The position numbers were made by a program, and so were the translations under genes. Positions 61,199 to 64,000 of a stretch of DNA of 64,000 bases are shown in pieces; position 1 is the first letter of the stretch, and the number at the start of each line of letters is the position of its first letter. Below the pieces are notes generated by a model. It did not search any database and was not told the DNA's origin. It was given only the letters and a program-made list of their open reading frames with translations. The DNA is from Caulobacter rhizosphaerae (GTDB lineage: Bacteria > Pseudomonadota > Alphaproteobacteria > Caulobacterales > Caulobacteraceae): assembly GCF_010977555.1 (NCBI RefSeq), contig NZ_CP048815.1, positions 3,030,501 through 3,094,500 of the forward strand, given 5' to 3'.

Positions 61199-62212
61199 GT
61201 GACCAAGGGCGCGACGCGGCTGGAAGACCTGGCCAGGCTGGCCGGAGTGTCGATCTCCACGGCGTCGCGGGCGCTGAACGACAGCCCGGCGGTCAACACC
61301 CGCACCAAGCAGCAGATCTGGAAGCTGGCGCGCGAGATGGACTATCCGTTCCGCCGCTACATGCCCGCCGGCCCGATCGGCGCCGAGGGCACGATCGCCA
61401 TCGTGGTGCCCCGCCCGCAAGGTCGCGAGGGCCGGCTGTCGGACCCGTTCTTCCTGGAACTGCTGGCCGGGGTCGGCGAGGCGGCGCGCGAACGCGGCTG
61501 CGACCTGATGATCAGCCACGTGGCCCCGACCAGCTTCGAGGACCTCTCGGCCGCCATGACCACCAGCCGGGCCGACGGGGTGATCTTCCTGGGCCAGAGC
61601 TGGCTGCACACCGCCTTCAACCGCCTGGCCGAGACCGAGGGCCGGTTCGTGGTCTGGGGCGCGCAGTTGCCCGACCAGGCCTATTGCTCGGTGGGTTCGG
61701 ACAATCCGCTGGGCGCCAAGCGGGCGACGCTGCATCTGGCCCGCCTGGGCCGCAAGCGCATCGTCTTCCTCGGCGACACCGAGGCGCCCGAGGCCATGCA
61801 GCGCCATCGCGGCTACCTGGATGCGGTCGAGCAGTTCGGCCTGGGCGTCGATCCCGAACTGATCGTGCCGGCCCATTTCGAGGTGGAATCGGCCGAGGCC
61901 AGCGTCGACTCCCTGATCCAGCGGGGGGTGAAGTTCGACGGGGTGGTCGCCGCCTCCGACCTGATCGCCCTGGGCGCCATCCGCGCCCTGCAGCAGGCAG
62001 GCATGTCGATCCCCGGCGACGTCTCGGTGATCGGCTATGACGACGTGCCGTTCGCCCGCTATTCGCGCCCGGCGCTGAGCACCATCTCGCAGGACACCGC
62101 CAAGGCCGGGCGGCTGATGGTGTCCAAGCTGCTGGACGCCAGCGGTCAGGGCGCCAGCCGCTCGGAACGCGTGCCGACCGACCTGATCATCCGCGAGTCC
62201 TGCGGAGGATAG
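61199..62212 (+). CDS. malI: LacI-family regulator (MalI-like)
   Basis: 337 aa, GTG start. The HTH and hinge TRLEDLARLAGVSISTASRALNDSPAVNTRTKQQIWKLA is canonical; the sugar-binding domain has GVIFLGQSWLHTAFNRLAE, LGRKRIVFLGDTEAPEAMQRHRGYLDAV and DVSVIGYDDVPFARYSRPALSTI. It is divergent from malY and the operator-rich gap, so control of the maltodextrin genes is likely. The effector sugar is not provable by eye. Confidence 0.9.
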   Translation: MTKGATRLEDLARLAGVSISTASRALNDSPAVNTRTKQQIWKLAREMDYPFRRYMPAGPIGAEGTIAIVVPRPQGREGRLSDPFFLELLAGVGEAARERGCDLMISHVAPTSFEDLSAAMTTSRADGVIFLGQSWLHTAFNRLAETEGRFVVWGAQLPDQAYCSVGSDNPLGAKRATLHLARLGRKRIVFLGDTEAPEAMQRHRGYLDAVEQFGLGVDPELIVPAHFEVESAEASVDSLIQRGVKFDGVVAASDLIALGAIRALQQAGMSIPGDVSVIGYDDVPFARYSRPALSTISQDTAKAGRLMVSKLLDASGQGASRSERVPTDLIIRESCGG

Positions 62213-62299
62213 CCGCCAGCGCCGCCCCAGGTCGGCACGGCCCGTCCCGGCATTCCGTCAGCCGAGCTACCGTCGCGACTTGTCACTGCACATCCGCCC

Positions 62300-63520
62300 A
62301 TGCTCATTCGGTCCATGGTCCAGACCCTGTCGCACAAGCAGGCCCGCCGTATCGCCCTGGCCGCCCAGGGGTTCGCGGATCGCCGCCCCGCCCAGCCGAA
62401 CCGGCGCCATCTAATCGCCCTGATCGAGCGGCTGGCGGTCCTGCAGATCGACAGCGTCAACGTCGTCTCGCGCTCGCACTACCTGCCGCTGTTCTCGCGG
62501 CTGGGCGCCTACCCCCGCGGCGCTCTGGAGGACCTGGCCTGGGGCCGGAAACCGACGCTGTTCGAATACTGGGGTCACGAGGCCTCGCTAATGCCGCTGG
62601 ACCTTCAACCCCTGCTCCGCTGGCGAATGGAGGACGCGCGGCAAGGCGTCGGGGTCTGGAAAGGCGTCGCCCGGTTCCTGGCCGAGCACCGGCCGTTCAT
62701 CGACAAGGTCCTGGCGGCCATTCACGAACGCGGCCCGCTGTCGGCGGGCGAGCTGGACCTGGGCGAGCGCGGCCAGGGCGGCTGGTGGGGCTGGAGCGAG
62801 GCCAAGCGCGCGACCGAGTGCCTGTTCTGGGCCGGGGAACTGACCACCGCCACCCGGCGCGGAACCTTTGAACGCGTCTATGGCCTGCCCGAGGAAGTGT
62901 TGCCGAAGGCGGTATGGTCCGCGCCGACCCCGTCTCGCGCCAAAGCCCATCGCGTCCTGCTGCGGCGCGCGGCCCGGGCCCTGGGCGTGGCTACCGAACG
63001 CGACCTGCGCGACTATTTCCGCATGGGATTGGCCGACGCGCGTCAAGGCGTCGCCGAACTGGTGGAGGCCGGCGACCTGACGCCGGTGACGGTCGAGGGC
63101 TGGGCCCAGCCGGCCTATCTGGCGCCCGGCGCGCGAACGCCGCGCAAGATCGCCGCCAACGCCCTGCTCTCGCCGTTCGACAACCTGATCTGGTTCCGCG
63201 AACGCGCCGAGCGACTGTTCGACGTCCGCATCCGGCTGGAAATCTACACCCCCGCCCACAAGCGCACCCACGGCTACTACGTGCTGCCCTTCCTGCAGGG
63301 CGAGGCGATCACCGCCCGGGTCGACCTGAAAGCCGACCGCAAGGCGGGCCTGCTCAGGGTGCTCTCGGCCCACAGCGAGCCCAGGGCGAATGCCGAGACG
63401 CCCGCCGCCCTGGCCGCCGAACTGCGGCTCATGGCGGCCTGGCTGGGCCTTGCCGGCGTCACCGTCGCCGCCAGTGGCGATCTCAGCTCGGCCCTGGCCG
63501 CGCAAACCGCCGACGATTGA
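62300..63520 (+). CDS. AlkX/YcaQ-type DNA glycosylase (HTH_42 family)
   Basis: 406 aa. HTH_42 tandem winged-helix features: IERLAVLQIDSVNVVSRSHYLPLFSRLG, LFEYWGHEASLMPL, AATECLFW-type region (AKRATECLFWAGEL) and LSPFDNLIWFRERAERLF. Gln49-Ile-Asp51 matches the Q-phi-D catalytic signature of AlkX/YcaQ rather than the Q-phi-Q of AlkZ. Such enzymes excise bulky alkyl adducts, or unhook interstrand cross-links. ATG 62300 or 62315 may be the start. Confidence 0.9.
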   Translation: MLIRSMVQTLSHKQARRIALAAQGFADRRPAQPNRRHLIALIERLAVLQIDSVNVVSRSHYLPLFSRLGAYPRGALEDLAWGRKPTLFEYWGHEASLMPLDLQPLLRWRMEDARQGVGVWKGVARFLAEHRPFIDKVLAAIHERGPLSAGELDLGERGQGGWWGWSEAKRATECLFWAGELTTATRRGTFERVYGLPEEVLPKAVWSAPTPSRAKAHRVLLRRAARALGVATERDLRDYFRMGLADARQGVAELVEAGDLTPVTVEGWAQPAYLAPGARTPRKIAANALLSPFDNLIWFRERAERLFDVRIRLEIYTPAHKRTHGYYVLPFLQGEAITARVDLKADRKAGLLRVLSAHSEPRANAETPAALAAELRLMAAWLGLAGVTVAASGDLSSALAAQTADD

Positions 63521-63536
63521 CTTTGGCGGGCCAAAG
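63521..63536 (+). terminator. Hairpin immediately after the glycosylase gene
   Basis: CTTTGGC-GG-GCCAAAG is a perfect 7-bp inverted repeat directly after the stop. The loop is too small for the outer pair counts, so the stem is effectively six pairs; no U-tract, so termination is uncertain. Confidence 0.4.
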
Positions 63537-63627
63537 CCTATTTATCCCCAGCTTCGGAGCAGGTCAGGCGAATCCGCGCCACCCGTTCGCCCAAATACGG
63601 GTGGCTCTGAATTTCAGCCAGAATGAC

Positions 63628-64000
63628 ATGACAGAATTTTCCGAACTCGGGCTTTCGCCCACGACCCTCCAAGCGGTCGCCGACACCGGCTATACGACCG
63701 CCACCCCGATCCAGGCCGCGGCCATCCCGGTGGCCCTAGCCGGTCAGGACGTGCTGGGCATCGCCCAGACGGGCACCGGCAAAACCGCCGCCTTCACCCT
63801 GCCGCTGATCGACAAGCTGATGAACGGCCGCGCCAAGGCCCGCATGCCGCGCGCGCTGGTCATCGCCCCGACCCGCGAACTGGCCGACCAGGTCGCCTCC
63901 AGCTTCGAGAAGTACGCCAAGGGCACCAAGCTCTCGTGGGCGCTGCTGATCGGCGGCGTGTCGTTCGGCGACCAGGAAAAGAAACTCGACCGCGGCGTCG
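63628..64000 (+). CDS. rhlE: DEAD-box RNA helicase (RhlE-like), cut by window edge
   Basis: The frame opens at ATG 63628 (MTEFSELGLSPTTLQAVADTGY) and runs off the window end; about 124 residues are visible. Q motif TPIQAAAIPVALAGQDVLG, Walker A AQTGTGKT, PTRELADQV and the GGVSFGDQ motif Ib region are present; the DEAD box and helicase C domain lie beyond the edge. The ATG at 63623 is a dead end (stop after two codons). The 107-bp leader may be relevant to cold control, but nothing specific was seen. Confidence 0.9.
   Translation, partial: MTEFSELGLSPTTLQAVADTGYTTATPIQAAAIPVALAGQDVLGIAQTGTGKTAAFTLPLIDKLMNGRAKARMPRALVIAPTRELADQVASSFEKYAKGTKLSWALLIGGVSFGDQEKKLDRGV

Noticed and set aside
1..64000. 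CRISPR arrays, tRNA, rRNA and insertion sequences
   Set aside because: No regular spacer-repeat pattern, tRNA-like cloverleaf, rRNA sequence or transposase was recognised by eye; a dedicated scan could still find short elements.

Overview
The window looks like a chromosome segment of a Caulobacter-lineage alphaproteobacterium. The DNA is very GC-rich, there are three TonB-dependent receptors, and the glucoamylase / sugar-porter / LacI order at 56.9-62.2 kb resembles the C. crescentus maltodextrin locus (malY-malI). A long intergenic palindrome carries a GANTC site at one arm edge, and an alphaproteobacterial-type hairpin repeat is also present. No rRNA, tRNA, insertion sequence or CRISPR array was recognised. 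The genus assignment is inference; no search could be run.

Layout. (1) 1-12.9 kb: the right half of a type VI secretion cluster, tssA (cut by the left edge)-tssB-tssC-hcp-tagJ-tssE-tssF-tssG-tssH, followed by a membrane-anchored PpkA-like Ser/Thr kinase. The membrane-complex genes (tssJ/L/M), tssK and vgrG are not in the window. (2) 13.1-19.0 kb: two small unknown genes, then a tightly coupled minus-strand operon: a TIR-TM-TPR protein, an unrecognised 132-aa protein and a class III nucleotide cyclase fused to an N-terminal Rossmann/SLOG-like region. Divergent from it, 37 bp away, is a Crp/Fnr regulator that keeps the cyclic-nucleotide-binding signature. This is the best candidate for an undescribed signalling or conflict system. 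(3) 19.2-29.9 kb: an aldarate/uronate catabolic region with kdgD, a LysR regulator, a secreted type B carboxylesterase, a RibD/DHFR-like reductase, a Tat-exported protein of unrecognised family, a GudP-like MFS porter and a TonB-dependent receptor.

(4) 30-35.6 kb: a drug-efflux locus (divergent TetR; nodT-emrA-emrB-tetR) with an operator palindrome. (5) 35.4-37.2 kb: a polysaccharide deacetylase and a family 2 glycosyltransferase, likely envelope polysaccharide genes. (6) 37.4-42.2 kb: a FecI/FecR/STN-receptor signalling trio, with two Fur-box-like palindromes between fecI and a small unknown gene. (7) 42.2-43.8 kb: modE and a lone modB with a ModE operator between them, then a TauD-family dioxygenase. 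(8) 45.6-55.9 kb: a cobalamin salvage and uptake locus. cobU is divergent; a cobalamin riboswitch precedes btuB-cobC-cobO-btuF-btuC-btuD-cbiB-cobT-cobS and a terminal PTP-fold phosphatase. The operon can import cobinamide or B12, adenosylate it and assemble the lower loop. The phosphatase is a candidate for the otherwise missing alpha-ribazole-phosphate phosphatase. (9) 55.9-62.2 kb: a small exported unknown, then the glucoamylase/MFS/LacI maltodextrin genes. (10) 62.3 kb to the end: an AlkX/YcaQ-type DNA glycosylase and the start of a DEAD-box RNA helicase.

Operons here are compact, with many 4-bp ATGA overlaps. Because of the GC content, long antisense open frames cover nearly every gene; these were treated as artefacts.
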